DNA from: Nocardia cyriacigeorgica NBRC 100375
GTDB taxonomy: Bacteria; Actinomycetota; Actinomycetes; Mycobacteriales; Mycobacteriaceae
Reading direction: 5' to 3'
DNA length: 40,333 nt
Assembly: GCF_000308555.1 (NCBI RefSeq)
Contig: NZ_BAFY01000217.1
Span: 1 to 40,333 of the forward strand
The translations under genes were made by a program, and so were the position numbers. Position 1 is the first letter of the stretch. Every line of letters begins with the position of its first letter. Below the pieces are notes generated by a model. It was not told the origin of the DNA. It saw only the letters and a list, made by a program, of their open reading frames with translations, and did not search any database. Positions 26,386-34,588 of this stretch are shown here, piece after piece.

Positions 26386-26519
26386 AACGAGTAGTAGCGA
26401 ACGAGATCGAAGTCCCCGAGATAATCCTCGCGAACCGCAATCAGTGGGCAACTTCGGACGAAGAAGTCGATGAAATACTAAGGGAGATTGCACATATGCG
26501 AGAGACGGGGAGCTACTAA
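26386..26519 (+). pseudogene. Possible displaced C-terminus of the preceding gene
   Basis: The open segment continues in a different frame right past the stop at 26385 and ends with TAA at 26517-26519. Its charged helical composition resembles the upstream gene, and it has no good start of its own (an internal ATG is late). I read it as a frameshifted tail, with a chance open frame as the alternative. Confidence 0.4.
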
Positions 26520-26520
26520 A

Positions 26521-26760
26521 TTGACCATCTACCCAGACTATCCGCCCGCGCCACCGAAGATACAACAGGAGCACCCGGAGCTGCCGCCCGTCTTGCTCGC
26601 CATTCACCAGCACCGCAAGAATCGCGCCATAACCAAAACCTGCACCGTGTGCAATCTTGTTCTGAGAGTCACAGATCTTCCCCGACTGGGTGTGCTCACC
26701 GCTCGGTGCGACACCGGCTGCACTAACCTCAGGCAACGTTATACGCCCGAGCCCGAATGA
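26521..26760 (+). CDS. Small cysteine-motif protein of unknown function
   Basis: The 79-residue protein starts at TTG 26521, with GGGGAG 8 bases upstream; ATG 26488 is an in-frame alternative without a clear site. Proline-rich start (YPDYPPAPPKIQQEHPELPP), then TCTVCNLVLRV and ARCDTGCTNL, two cysteine pairs (CxxC and CxxxC) that could bind zinc. No family recognised. It belongs to the chain of small genes between the TNT pair and the DUF4279 genes. Confidence 0.6.
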   Translation: MTIYPDYPPAPPKIQQEHPELPPVLLAIHQHRKNRAITKTCTVCNLVLRVTDLPRLGVLTARCDTGCTNLRQRYTPEPE

Positions 26761-26767
26761 TATCCCG

Positions 26768-27202
26768 ATGCGGTCACTGCACAGGAGGCACCTGACGGGT
26801 GGCGAGCTGTTCCACTACATAGAGCAGCAGTGGAATTCGATCGAGGTCTCACTCACGTTGTCGCACATCGATCTCGATCCGGACAGCGTCTCAGACCTGC
26901 TCGGGCTGACACCAACCAGGTCCGCGCGCCCAGGCACCGCCATCATGTCCGCCGATGGAATCTGGTCACTCGACTTCCGCGGCCAAGCCCCCCACGACAA
27001 TCCCGTCGCCATGGCAGTGTCGGCCATCCATGACCACCTTCCCAAGATCAAGCAACTGATCTCGTTTGGCGTGTCCGCCCAGCTCTCCATATATGGGCAT
27101 GTCCAGGATGGATCTACGCTGCGTCTCTCGCCAAAAGAGATCGCGAGCCTTGCAGACCTGTCGATACCGATCGTCTTCGTACCCAATGCCAACGAGCGCT
27201 AG
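26768..27202 (+). CDS. DUF4279-like protein, possible immunity protein
   Basis: The 144-residue protein has the DUF4279 pattern: a first strand then SHIDLDPDSVSDLLGLTPTR, GIWSLDFRG, a central helix (AIHDHLPKIKQLISFGV) and an end pattern LSPKEIASLADLSIPIVF. DUF4279 proteins often sit beside polymorphic toxins. It starts at ATG 26768; no strong ribosome site is visible, and the frame extends upstream to 26690. It is followed by a second member of the family. Confidence 0.7.
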   Translation: MRSLHRRHLTGGELFHYIEQQWNSIEVSLTLSHIDLDPDSVSDLLGLTPTRSARPGTAIMSADGIWSLDFRGQAPHDNPVAMAVSAIHDHLPKIKQLISFGVSAQLSIYGHVQDGSTLRLSPKEIASLADLSIPIVFVPNANER

Positions 27203-27226
27203 CTTCCGGAAGGTCAAGACTTAGCT

Positions 27227-27661
27227 ATGTCCACAGAGTGGATGTCCACAAATACACTTCTCATTGTCTCGAGAGATGATCTCGACCCACCCGAGGTCTC
27301 CCGTCGACTTGGGCTGGAGCCGACAGTTGCACTTGCGCCGGACAAATCAAGAACATTCAAGAACGGCGCCGGCCTCTGGTCGCTCGCTTCCAACGAAGGC
27401 ACGGGAACCAGCACCGACGCACAGATCGAAGCGCTCAGCGGCTTCATCCTTACCATTCACGATCAACTCGAGTCTCTACGCAGTGATGGATACTGCATCG
27501 AGTTGTTGGTGATAGGACATGTCACCGGAATCCATCAAATTAGAATCAATCCGCATACTTTCCGCAGTCTGCAAAAACTTGACCTCCCCGTGGCATTTGT
27601 GACCAGGCGAGCAGCATCCGATGAAGACCTTTTTTGGGCGGACTTCGACACGCAGAACTGA
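27227..27661 (+). CDS. DUF4279-like protein, second copy
   Basis: The 144-residue protein shares the layout of the preceding gene: SRDDLDPPEVSRRLGLEPT, GLWSLASNEG, HDQLESLRSDGYCIELLVIG, and FRSLQKLDLPVAFV. Similarity to its neighbour is moderate, so these are old duplicates or independent recruits. GGAAGG lies 13 bases before ATG 27227, rather far. Its stop overlaps the next start (TGATG). Confidence 0.7.
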   Translation: MSTEWMSTNTLLIVSRDDLDPPEVSRRLGLEPTVALAPDKSRTFKNGAGLWSLASNEGTGTSTDAQIEALSGFILTIHDQLESLRSDGYCIELLVIGHVTGIHQIRINPHTFRSLQKLDLPVAFVTRRAASDEDLFWADFDTQN

Positions 27662-28113
27662 TGTCGACACCATACCGTCCATTGTTAAAGCGCTACTACC
27701 GGTATTTCGCCCGATCGGTCAGGCTCGAAAAAAACCCCGACGGACGCGACGTCGGGATCGTGCTCAACAACCGGACCGGCCGATTCGAGGAAGCATCGTT
27801 CGAAATTGTCGAATCGATTCTAGGCGCGCGAACCGAAAGCAACATATCGGTTCTGCGTTCCGAGGACGATTTCATACGAGCAACCGAGGAAGCACGAAGA
27901 GACTATCTGCGTGGCGAAGGTCCGATATTCTCTCTGTACGACACGATCGGCGCGATTTTTGCTCAGCGGCGTGAGGAACAACGCAAACTCACCTCCGAGG
28001 AGCGTGCGCTGATCATCACCCTCTACAAACGAACCTTCAAGATGTGGGAGGACGAGTTCGCGAGGCAGGATTCCGGTCAGGCACCCTCATTCAGCTACTG
28101 GTCCACACTTTGA
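27661..28113 (+). CDS. Second copy of the RelA/SpoT-toxin immunity protein
   Basis: The 150-residue protein is a close paralogue of the product of 23468-23908; only scattered substitutions separate them, apart from a different first dozen residues (STPYRPLLKRYYRYFARS). No toxin domain lies upstream; instead it overlaps the stop of a DUF4279 gene by one base. It may be a spare immunity copy, possibly against toxins of neighbouring strains, or a leftover of a lost cassette. Confidence 0.75.
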   Translation: MSTPYRPLLKRYYRYFARSVRLEKNPDGRDVGIVLNNRTGRFEEASFEIVESILGARTESNISVLRSEDDFIRATEEARRDYLRGEGPIFSLYDTIGAIFAQRREEQRKLTSEERALIITLYKRTFKMWEDEFARQDSGQAPSFSYWSTL

Positions 28114-28364
28114 CCGGCGAAGAAACAGTACATGTCCATCCAATCGAGCACTTCGCCTGGGCGCAGCGCCTCGGATCGCCCCGACATCGTCCTACGTCGG
28201 CACAGCGGTCGCACAGAATACTCCGGCCCGAGCGGAACTTGGGAACCCGTCGAACTACCCGATATCACCGGTAATTCGGCAGTGACACCGATCGGGGCGG
28301 CAACCGCTGCGCTCGATATCTACCAGCTGCGGGACGCGGTATTGTCCCGAAGGTGGAGGGAGTC
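27691..28364 (+). repeat. Direct repeat copy B (RelA/SpoT immunity plus decayed companion gene)
   Basis: This is the counterpart of 23489-24172, about 4.2 kb downstream in the same orientation. Similarity stops near 28364, shortly before the part of copy A that encodes the Tox-PL-immunity tail. Confidence 0.85.
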
Positions 28365-28503
28365 GCGATCCCGCTGCTTCCCCGAAGCACTGTCCCGGCG
28401 CCGCGCCCAGGCGTCGGACCAGTCGACATCTTTCAAGCCCAGGCCATCGCCGACGATCGGATGGGCAGCCGCGCCGGATCCGCGGAACTCAGCCATTGCT
28501 TGA
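28132..28503 (+). pseudogene. Frameshifted copy of the 23938 companion gene
   Basis: From ATG 28132 the frame matches the earlier gene (HSGRTEYSGPSGTWEPVELP, then AATAALDIYQ). It then loses one base relative to it near 28330-28350 (the earlier gene has one more base before TTGTCCCG), so the rest reads arginine-rich nonsense to 28503. The homologous DNA ends near 28364. I consider it a pseudogene. Its end overlaps the next, opposite gene. Confidence 0.7.
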
Positions 28504-29076
28504 CAAGGCGCTATGTGCGGCGCCGCCGCTAGGAACCGAGATGACGGTGTCCACTGTATCTTCCTCCGAGTCCGGCGGATTCAGTGGAGGAAGCCGACGC
28601 ACCAGGATCTCCAGTTCCTCGTACATCCGCCTGTTTCCTTGCGTTTTCCGGACCGCTTCGACCCACTCGCTGTACTGATCCCATGCCTTGATCAGACGCG
28701 CACCGGCCGTGTGGTCGACCACCTTCTCGTCGAAGATTCCCATGTTGACGCCCGCGGCAATGTTCTCCAGGTACCCAAGGTAAGAGCGCAGCCCCATATA
28801 CTCCTCACTGTTGGGGACCATCGCTCTTTCCAGGAATCCATCATCGGCGTGAACCTTCGAGTACAGGTCGTATTGGCGCGCAATCGTATTCCCGATGAAC
28901 TCCAGCGTATGCCGGCGGCATTGGCGTTGATTCTCCTCGATCGCCTCTTGGGTGGCACGGACCAGCGCCGCCCGTGACTCCTGGGCCTGATGTGCGAAAA
29001 TCCGGATTTGCCACACGAATCCAGCGCATCCGAGGATGAACGTGGCGACCATGATGAACTCTGACACCCCGTCCAT
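28489..29076 (-). CDS. DUF4760-like membrane-anchored protein
   Basis: The 195-residue protein has one N-terminal membrane segment (EFIMVATFILGCAGFVWQI) followed by a helical cytoplasmic part. It fits DUF4760 by its helices (RRHTLEFIGNTIARQYDL), SYLGYLENIAAGVNMGIFDE and WDQYSEWVEAVRKTQGNRR. Function is unknown. ATG 29076 was chosen because it puts the membrane segment at the N-terminus; the frame extends to 29139 but no strong ribosome site is visible for either. The gene marks the right end of the toxin island. Confidence 0.7.
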   Translation of the reverse strand: MDGVSEFIMVATFILGCAGFVWQIRIFAHQAQESRAALVRATQEAIEENQRQCRRHTLEFIGNTIARQYDLYSKVHADDGFLERAMVPNSEEYMGLRSYLGYLENIAAGVNMGIFDEKVVDHTAGARLIKAWDQYSEWVEAVRKTQGNRRMYEELEILVRRLPPLNPPDSEEDTVDTVISVPSGGAAHSALSSNG

Positions 29077-29265
29077 TCTAGCCGAACCCTGTTGCCGCTC
29101 AGCGAGATTCGTCGATTTGCACACTGCTCGCTGGACCACGATCTGCCAACGCGTCTGGCACTGCGGATCCGATTGATCAGCTGCACTCCGCTGGGGTGCG
29201 AATGCCCGGTTTTGCCCAGTCCAGGGGCGGTTCGGTGAGGTCTGCGCAGCTCGGGCAGGTGCGGG

Positions 29266-30570
29266 TCAGGGCCGGGAGCTGACCAAACGGTCGTAGCGGT
29301 GGCGGAATGAGGCGGCGGGGTCGGAGTGGGAGTGGTGGGTTGCGGTTCGGAGGGGGTGGAGTTCGGTGAGGAGGCGCGGGGATTGGACTGGGCCGGAGAG
29401 GAGGTCCAGGGCGGAGTGGGCGGCGGTGAGGGCTTCGGTGGTGTCGCCGAGGGCGGTTAGGGAGGCGGCGTAGTAGGTGCGGTAGGAGGCTTCGTCGCGG
29501 GGGAGGTTGTGGGGGCGGGTGAGGCTTTTGTGGAAGAGGGTGGCGGCTTGGTGGTGTTGGCCGAGCATCTGGTGGCCTTTGGCTTCTAGGACACGCAGTT
29601 CGGGCTCGGTGACGAAGGCGAGCCAGACCGGATCGTTGGCATCGTCCAGACCGCGATCTACTTCACGCCATACCGAGTTCGTTGCGCGCTCGAACTCGCG
29701 GCGGTCGCCGACGGCGGCGTAGGCGGTGGCCAACCTTGCGGTTCGTAGAGCGTTGAGACGCGCGGAAGGGACGTGCCTGGCCAGCTCACTGGTTCGTTGG
29801 GTCACCCGGACCGGTTCACGGCTTTTTGTCGGATGGTCCGTCAATGTGATGCTGAGGCCGCCCAGCGCACCGGCCATCAGATCGTCGTCGGCGCTTTGCT
29901 CGGCCAGCATCACGGCGTCGGCGTAGCAGCGGCGCGAGATTGCGGGCTCGTTCGCGTCATAGGCGAGCCAGCCGACGCAGCTCGACAGCCAGCCGGTGGC
30001 GGCGATCAATTCCTCACCGATACGCGGCCCGTACTCCCCGTAATCGAGCAACCTCCGCGCCACCCGGTACTGCTCGAGCGCGTATCGCGCGATTGCTCCT
30101 CCGCCGAAGCGGTTGTCGTGCTCCCACAGTCGGCGGGTGAGGTCTTGGAGGTAGGTGATGTGCGGGGTGCCGACCTTGATCGGGCCGGAGGTAGCACCGG
30201 CGGTTGCGGTGAGTGCGACCGTCGTGGCCAGGCCGAATTGTCTGCGGTTCACGTCCTCGGCTCCTTCGTCCCCGCTTCCGATGGTCCCCGGATCGGTGGT
30301 TCCGAGCAAGAGTGGGGTGAGGGCCTTGCGTGGGATGCCCAAGGCGTCGGCGGCGCGGCACAGTTCGCGGAGGTCGTAGATCGTGCCGACCTCTCCGCGC
30401 TCGACGCGACCGGTGTGGGTGCGGTCCCAGTGCAGTAGCCGCCCGAATTCGGCCTGTGAAAGCCCCATCTGCCGACGCACGAGGGCCAGCGCGCGACCAG
30501 GTTCACCGGCGGCGAGCAGGCTGCGAAACACTGGCATTTCCCATGCGGCCGTGAGCTTTTCGTCATCCAT
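29266..30570 (-). CDS. XRE-type HTH regulator with TPR-like domain
   Basis: The 434-residue protein has an N-terminal helix-turn-helix (residues 28-80, ALVRRQMGLSQAEFGRLLHW then GRVERGEV), followed by a long helical, TPR-like C-terminal region. At N108-R110 it carries NRRQFGLATT followed by a hydrophobic stretch, the internal Tat-like motif often seen in this actinobacterial regulator family. Such proteins are abundant in Nocardia and Streptomyces and often pair with small neighbouring genes. It is divergent from a two-gene unit at 30819. Ligand and targets are unknown. Confidence 0.85.
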   Translation of the reverse strand: MDDEKLTAAWEMPVFRSLLAAGEPGRALALVRRQMGLSQAEFGRLLHWDRTHTGRVERGEVGTIYDLRELCRAADALGIPRKALTPLLLGTTDPGTIGSGDEGAEDVNRRQFGLATTVALTATAGATSGPIKVGTPHITYLQDLTRRLWEHDNRFGGGAIARYALEQYRVARRLLDYGEYGPRIGEELIAATGWLSSCVGWLAYDANEPAISRRCYADAVMLAEQSADDDLMAGALGGLSITLTDHPTKSREPVRVTQRTSELARHVPSARLNALRTARLATAYAAVGDRREFERATNSVWREVDRGLDDANDPVWLAFVTEPELRVLEAKGHQMLGQHHQAATLFHKSLTRPHNLPRDEASYRTYYAASLTALGDTTEALTAAHSALDLLSGPVQSPRLLTELHPLRTATHHSHSDPAASFRHRYDRLVSSRP

Positions 30571-30818
30571 CCAGGCCCCCTGCGATGTGTGGTCAGCGCA
30601 CTGTAGTCCGGAAACCGCACGTCAGGGGTGTCAACGGCAGATTCCGCACATCCTTGCTGCGCGCTTTTCGGCGTCGCCTCAACCCTGGCCGCACCGCGAG
30701 GCTTAGTCCGCACCCGGCGCCGGGCCGATGCCGACACCCACCTCGGCACACCGACCCGCAAGGCTGCCGGTCGGTGGCGAAAGCCCCCGGCGCCGCGTGC
30801 CCGAACCGGAAGGCACTC

Positions 30819-30977
30819 ATGACGACCACAGCGTTTCGACAGTGTCGTGCGATGGGCGACGTACCACGGCCGCGGCAAATCTCCGACGAGGACCGCACGC
30901 GAGAAGTAGCGATCTTGCGTGCGGTGCGCGAGGGCCTGTTACGGCAGTTGGGCGAGCAGCCGGGCGATCCGAGGTGA
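30819..30977 (+). CDS. Small hypothetical protein
   Basis: The 52-residue charged protein (ISDEDRTREVAILRAVREGL at its centre) starts at ATG 30819 with GGAAGG 5 bases upstream. The stop overlaps a GTG of the next gene (GTGA), so the two are likely coupled. No family recognised; the divergent XRE regulator is the probable controller. Confidence 0.6.
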   Translation: MTTTAFRQCRAMGDVPRPRQISDEDRTREVAILRAVREGLLRQLGEQPGDPR

Positions 30978-31309
30978 ACGCGATGGAATCTTGGCATGTG
31001 TTGACCAGCGTGGTGTCGGCGCTTGCGGGGTGCGGGGTGGCGGTGCTCATCGTGGGCTGCCTGTGGCCGGTCGATCGGCCGGAGCCGCCGGTGCGGCGGC
31101 GGGCGCACCCACGACGGCCGTCGGTGCCGGCCTTCGATCCGACGGCGTGGACCTGCGGACTGCCGCTGGTGCCGCTGTCGCTCGACGACGCGCACCGGGC
31201 CATGCAGCATCACCGCGAACACGACTGCGCCCGCAAGCGTGCGGCCTTCGCGACATTGGTTGCGGCGGGCCGCATCACACCGGACTCGCGGCGGGGGCGA
31301 GGCAGATAG
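30974..31309 (+). CDS. Small membrane-anchored hypothetical protein
   Basis: The 111-residue protein has one N-terminal membrane segment (VLTSVVSALAGCGVAVLIVG) followed by a proline/arginine-rich stretch and a short conserved-looking end (LSLDDAHRAMQHHREHDCAR). GTG 30974 overlaps the preceding stop; ATG 30983 would give 108 residues. Function unknown. Confidence 0.6.
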   Translation: MNAMESWHVLTSVVSALAGCGVAVLIVGCLWPVDRPEPPVRRRAHPRRPSVPAFDPTAWTCGLPLVPLSLDDAHRAMQHHREHDCARKRAAFATLVAAGRITPDSRRGRGR

Positions 31310-31314
31310 CCTTC

Positions 31315-31334
31315 GGTCGCCTGCGCGCGCGACC
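31315..31334. terminator. Hairpin between convergent genes
   Basis: GGTCGC (31315-31320) and GCGACC (31329-31334) pair with an 8-base loop in the 59-base space between the plus-strand gene ending at 31309 and the minus-strand gene ending at 31369. A bidirectional terminator is the likely role; no T-tract is present. Confidence 0.4.
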
Positions 31335-31368
31335 TCGTCACCCAGCGGCACCGGATCATGCAGCGAAC

Positions 31369-32142
31369 TCAGCGAGGCAGGTAGACCCCGTCGCGCACCG
31401 CCGTCACGGTCCGGGAAATCATGTCCTGCAAGGTGGTGGCGACGCGGTCGCTCGTTGTCGGTTTGGTGACGATGACGTTGTCGCCCACCGTTACGTACCG
31501 GCCGTCGCCCTCGACATCGGTGAGCTGGAAATCTTTGCGGCCCTGGATGTGCCGGTTGTCGGGGCTACTGAGGGCGTAGACGCCGATATGCGCGATGCAG
31601 GTGGTCGGGCGGGCGAAGAAGCGCTGGAGTTCCTGACGGGGAGTCGTCTGCCACGAATCGCGAACCGCGGCGGCGGGCTTCTCCAGATCCTCGGCGGCGA
31701 TACGCAATTGCTCGCCTCGGCCTGGACCGCATTCCGGCAGGACCGCCACGATTTCGCGTGCGACGGCGGTATCGGGCACGAAGGACAGAATGACGTCGCC
31801 GCCGTGATCATTGTCCGGCCCGGGCTTCTGCACCGCGATCGCACCGTGTTCATGATGGACGCCGGCATGGGCGCGCAGTTTCCGGTCGCGGCGGGTTCCG
31901 GTGAATCCCGCGAGTTCCACTCGGGCCTCCGGCGCGAACAGGACATGGACCGCGCGCAACAGGTCGTCGTCGAGTTGCGGTTGCAAAGTTTTCGCCGCAG
32001 CTTGACGCAAACGCCGTGTTTCCGAACGGAACTCGGTGGTGAATTGATGCTGCAACGGATAGGGCAGCACATCGCGGCCGGTGGCGTCCCACAGCGTCCG
32101 GAATTCGAGCGCGGTGAAACGCCACCGCCGCACAGTACTCAC
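31369..32142 (-). CDS. EspG-family type VII secretion chaperone
   Basis: The 257-residue protein opens with RRWRFTALEFRTLWDATGRD and DVLPYPLQ, the pattern of EspG proteins, which bind PE/PPE-like ESX substrates in the cytosol before export. It starts at GTG 32142, 12 bases after the stop of the probable substrate gene. No ESX core genes (EccC and others) are in the window, so this is an orphan substrate-chaperone locus serving a system elsewhere. Confidence 0.78.
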   Translation of the reverse strand: MSTVRRWRFTALEFRTLWDATGRDVLPYPLQHQFTTEFRSETRRLRQAAAKTLQPQLDDDLLRAVHVLFAPEARVELAGFTGTRRDRKLRAHAGVHHEHGAIAVQKPGPDNDHGGDVILSFVPDTAVAREIVAVLPECGPGRGEQLRIAAEDLEKPAAAVRDSWQTTPRQELQRFFARPTTCIAHIGVYALSSPDNRHIQGRKDFQLTDVEGDGRYVTVGDNVIVTKPTTSDRVATTLQDMISRTVTAVRDGVYLPR

Positions 32143-32154
32143 GCGGATCTCGTC

Positions 32155-33515
32155 CTACTCGCCGATGACCGGCGGCACCGTTTTGGCCATGGAATCGAGA
32201 CCGGTGAGTTCGTTGCCGTTCTCCTGATTGATCAGGTAGTCCGGCACGCCCTTCTTCGTCTCTTCCTCGGAAGCATTACCGCCACGCGCGCCCGGCGACA
32301 TCATTCCCGGCATACCCGACCTGCCGAGCCCGCCGGCAGCCGCACCGGTGCGAGCCGCAGCGGGGTTGGCCGCGGTGCCTCCCGCGCCCTGGCCGCCGGG
32401 CAAGGATCGACCGAGGCCGGGCGCGGAACCGCCCGAGCCGCCCGAACCCGAACCCCGTCCCCAGCACCGCCTCCGCGACCGGGGAAACCGGTCGTCGCCG
32501 CACCGGGCAGGCCGGATGTCGAGGTCGACGCGGGCGACGTGGAGGTGCTCGCGGGGGTCGTGGACTGCGGTGTGGTGGTGCCGGTGTCGGTGCTCGCGGC
32601 CGTGGTCGACGGGTCCTGCTCCTCGGTGCCGGTGTCCTCGCCACCGGTTTCCGTTGGCTGCTCCGGCTCTACCGACGTGCCGCCGCCGTTCCCGGTTCCG
32701 CCGCCGGAGCCGTTTCCGCTGCCGTTGCCGTTGCCGTCGCCATTTCCGTTGCCGTCGCCGTTCCCGTCGTCGTTCGACAGCGGGTTGTGCGGGCGCGGAA
32801 TGTACGGGACACCGGTGTCGGATTCCCGGATCACCGGGGCGTACACGGTGGTGAGAACGCGGACGGCCTCGACCTTCGCGTTGTATTCGGCGACATCGTC
32901 ATTGCGCCAGCCGCGGCCCGCGATCGTGGAACGCAGGTTGTCGACGCCGCTGCGGTGCTCGGGCGCGTGCGGAACAAGAGCCAGGGTCGGTTCGAGACCG
33001 GTCTGGAGTTCGGCGAGCTTGCTGGAGGTCAGCTTGGCCGAATTGATGAGCTGCGCCGATTTGGTGACGTAGTCGCGCACACCCGCCAACGCGGCGTCGC
33101 GAGACGCACCCTTCCAGATGCTCTCATCGGTGGCGCGTTGCATCGCGGCGTTGAAGGTGTCGAGCGTGGTCTTGGCGCGATCGCCGATGGTGTTCCAGGC
33201 CGAGACGAGATCGCTGACCGCCTTGATGTTGATCTGGTCGACCTTGGCCCGCAGCGTCGCGACATCGTCGGCCTCGAACTCGTCCTCGTCCAAGACCTTC
33301 TGCGGCCGGAACTCACCCTGAAACCCGATCTCCCCCGCCTTGGTCCGCACCCCGTCCCGCTGCGTGTTGTACTTGTTCTGCACGTCGGCGGCGTTCACCT
33401 CCGGCTTCAGGTCCTCGCCGGCGATGAAATTCGTGATCGCGATGCCCATATTCGACGCCATATCGCCGAAATCCCAGCCGAGGATGCCCATTCTCGATGG
33501 GTCGATGTACACCAT
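32155..33515 (-). CDS. WXG/PPE-like ESX substrate with an apparent frameshift near 32453-32456
   Basis: The protein has a helical N-terminus (MGILGWDFGDMASNMGIAIT, then NKYNTQRDGVRTKAGEIG), a Gly/Asn repeat (about 32690-32770), a Thr/Ser-rich linker and a C-terminus ending in PDYLINQENGNELTGL and PPVIGE, typical for such actinobacterial ESX-associated proteins. As given, the start frame runs into arginine-rich sequence ending at 32301; the expected end lies in another frame stopping at 32155. Adding one base to the C4 run at 32453-32456 joins them smoothly through GSGSGGSGGSAPG. This is either an assembly error in a homopolymer or a true frameshift. The start ATG overlaps the upstream stop (TGATG). 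Confidence 0.75.
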
Positions 33516-33892
33516 CAGGGCACCTGCCCGGCAGCGGTGATGGTGGCGGTGTTCTCGACCTCCTGGCCAGTGATGCGTTTGAAGGAGAGCGCGAAGACTT
33601 CGCGCATGTCTTTGACGACTTCGATGTGCTCGAGGATCACCGCGTCGATCGAGCGATCCTCTCCGGTTGCTTGGGCCAGGAACTGCTTGACGAGGTCATC
33701 CGCCATCTTGAAATTGCCGAAGCCGGTGACGTTCTGAACGGTGGCCGTCGACTGGAGGATGCCCTTCAGATCCTCGAGATGCTGGTCGCAGGCTTTCGCA
33801 CAACTCAGCGCGGCCTGCTCATCATCGAGGTATAGCTCGCCGGCGCGAGCGCTGGCCGCAAGCCGGTCCCATAGCGCTACGTCTTGGCTCAT
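33515..33892 (-). CDS. Small helical protein of the ESX-associated operon
   Basis: The 125-residue, mainly helical protein (RAGELYLDDEQAALSCAKAC, EHIEVVKDMREVFALSFKRI) lies 15 bases after the lipoprotein gene and overlaps the next start by one base. Its size, helicity and place suggest an Esx/EspC-like partner of the WXG/PPE-like protein; I see no clear WXG motif. The start ATG 33892 follows a G-rich site. Confidence 0.65.
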   Translation of the reverse strand: MSQDVALWDRLAASARAGELYLDDEQAALSCAKACDQHLEDLKGILQSTATVQNVTGFGNFKMADDLVKQFLAQATGEDRSIDAVILEHIEVVKDMREVFALSFKRITGQEVENTATITAAGQVP

Positions 33893-33907
33893 TGCGTGCC
33901 CCCCGGC

Positions 33908-34444
33908 TCAGTTCGGAAGTAGGGGAACTATCGATTCCCCAACACTCTGGATTGTTACGCATGGATCGGCCGGATCGTCGAGAAGTACGTTGCTCATGAC
34001 CCTCAACTGGACGACCCCTTGCGCGGCAGGGAACACCACATCGCAGAGTAGATCTTTCGACGCGCCGTTGACCCTGAACTGCCGCCCTTGACGTCCCGCA
34101 ACCCTCACGTCTTGGAAATCGACGTTACCCGGCTTCTGCTCGAAATCCTGGACAGTCAGTCCTGTCGAGAACACCGTCACCGAATGCTGCTTACCCTGCC
34201 ATGTGCAGATTTCCCAGCCATCCTGATCAACGCCGGCGGCACCCCGCTCGACCACATCTGGGTTGACACCTGCTGCGCTCAGAGCGTCGTCCGAGATCCC
34301 AGTGCAAGGGTCGAACAGCGCGACCGGCGCAGCACTCGTCGCACTCCCCTCCGCCGTCGGCGACCCCTCCGTACTCCCGCCACACGCAACCACCCCGGGC
34401 ACAACAGCACCCGCAAGCAACATCATCATGATTCGGCGCGCCAT
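33908..34444 (-). CDS. DUF3558-like lipoprotein
   Basis: The 178-residue protein has a lipoprotein signal peptide (ARRIMMMLLAGAVVPGVVAC) with the lipidated cysteine at residue 21, then a Thr/Ser-rich spacer and a domain starting DPCTGISDDALSAAG, the hallmark of DUF3558 lipoproteins. ATG 34444 follows AAGGGTGGGG. It heads the minus-strand operon ending with the EspG gene, a common Nocardia arrangement. Function unknown; it would sit on the outer face of the membrane. Confidence 0.82.
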   Translation of the reverse strand: MARRIMMMLLAGAVVPGVVACGGSTEGSPTAEGSATSAAPVALFDPCTGISDDALSAAGVNPDVVERGAAGVDQDGWEICTWQGKQHSVTVFSTGLTVQDFEQKPGNVDFQDVRVAGRQGRQFRVNGASKDLLCDVVFPAAQGVVQLRVMSNVLLDDPADPCVTIQSVGESIVPLLPN

Positions 34445-34588
34445 CCCCACCCTTTCGACCTGTGACGGCTCAGGACCCACCGACCTTAGCAGACGACCAG
34501 TTGGCAAATCGCGCCTATATGGGGCGCGACAGCAGGCAAGACACAGCTCACAGACGCCATCTACCTGCGGTGATAACGGATCAGCGCG

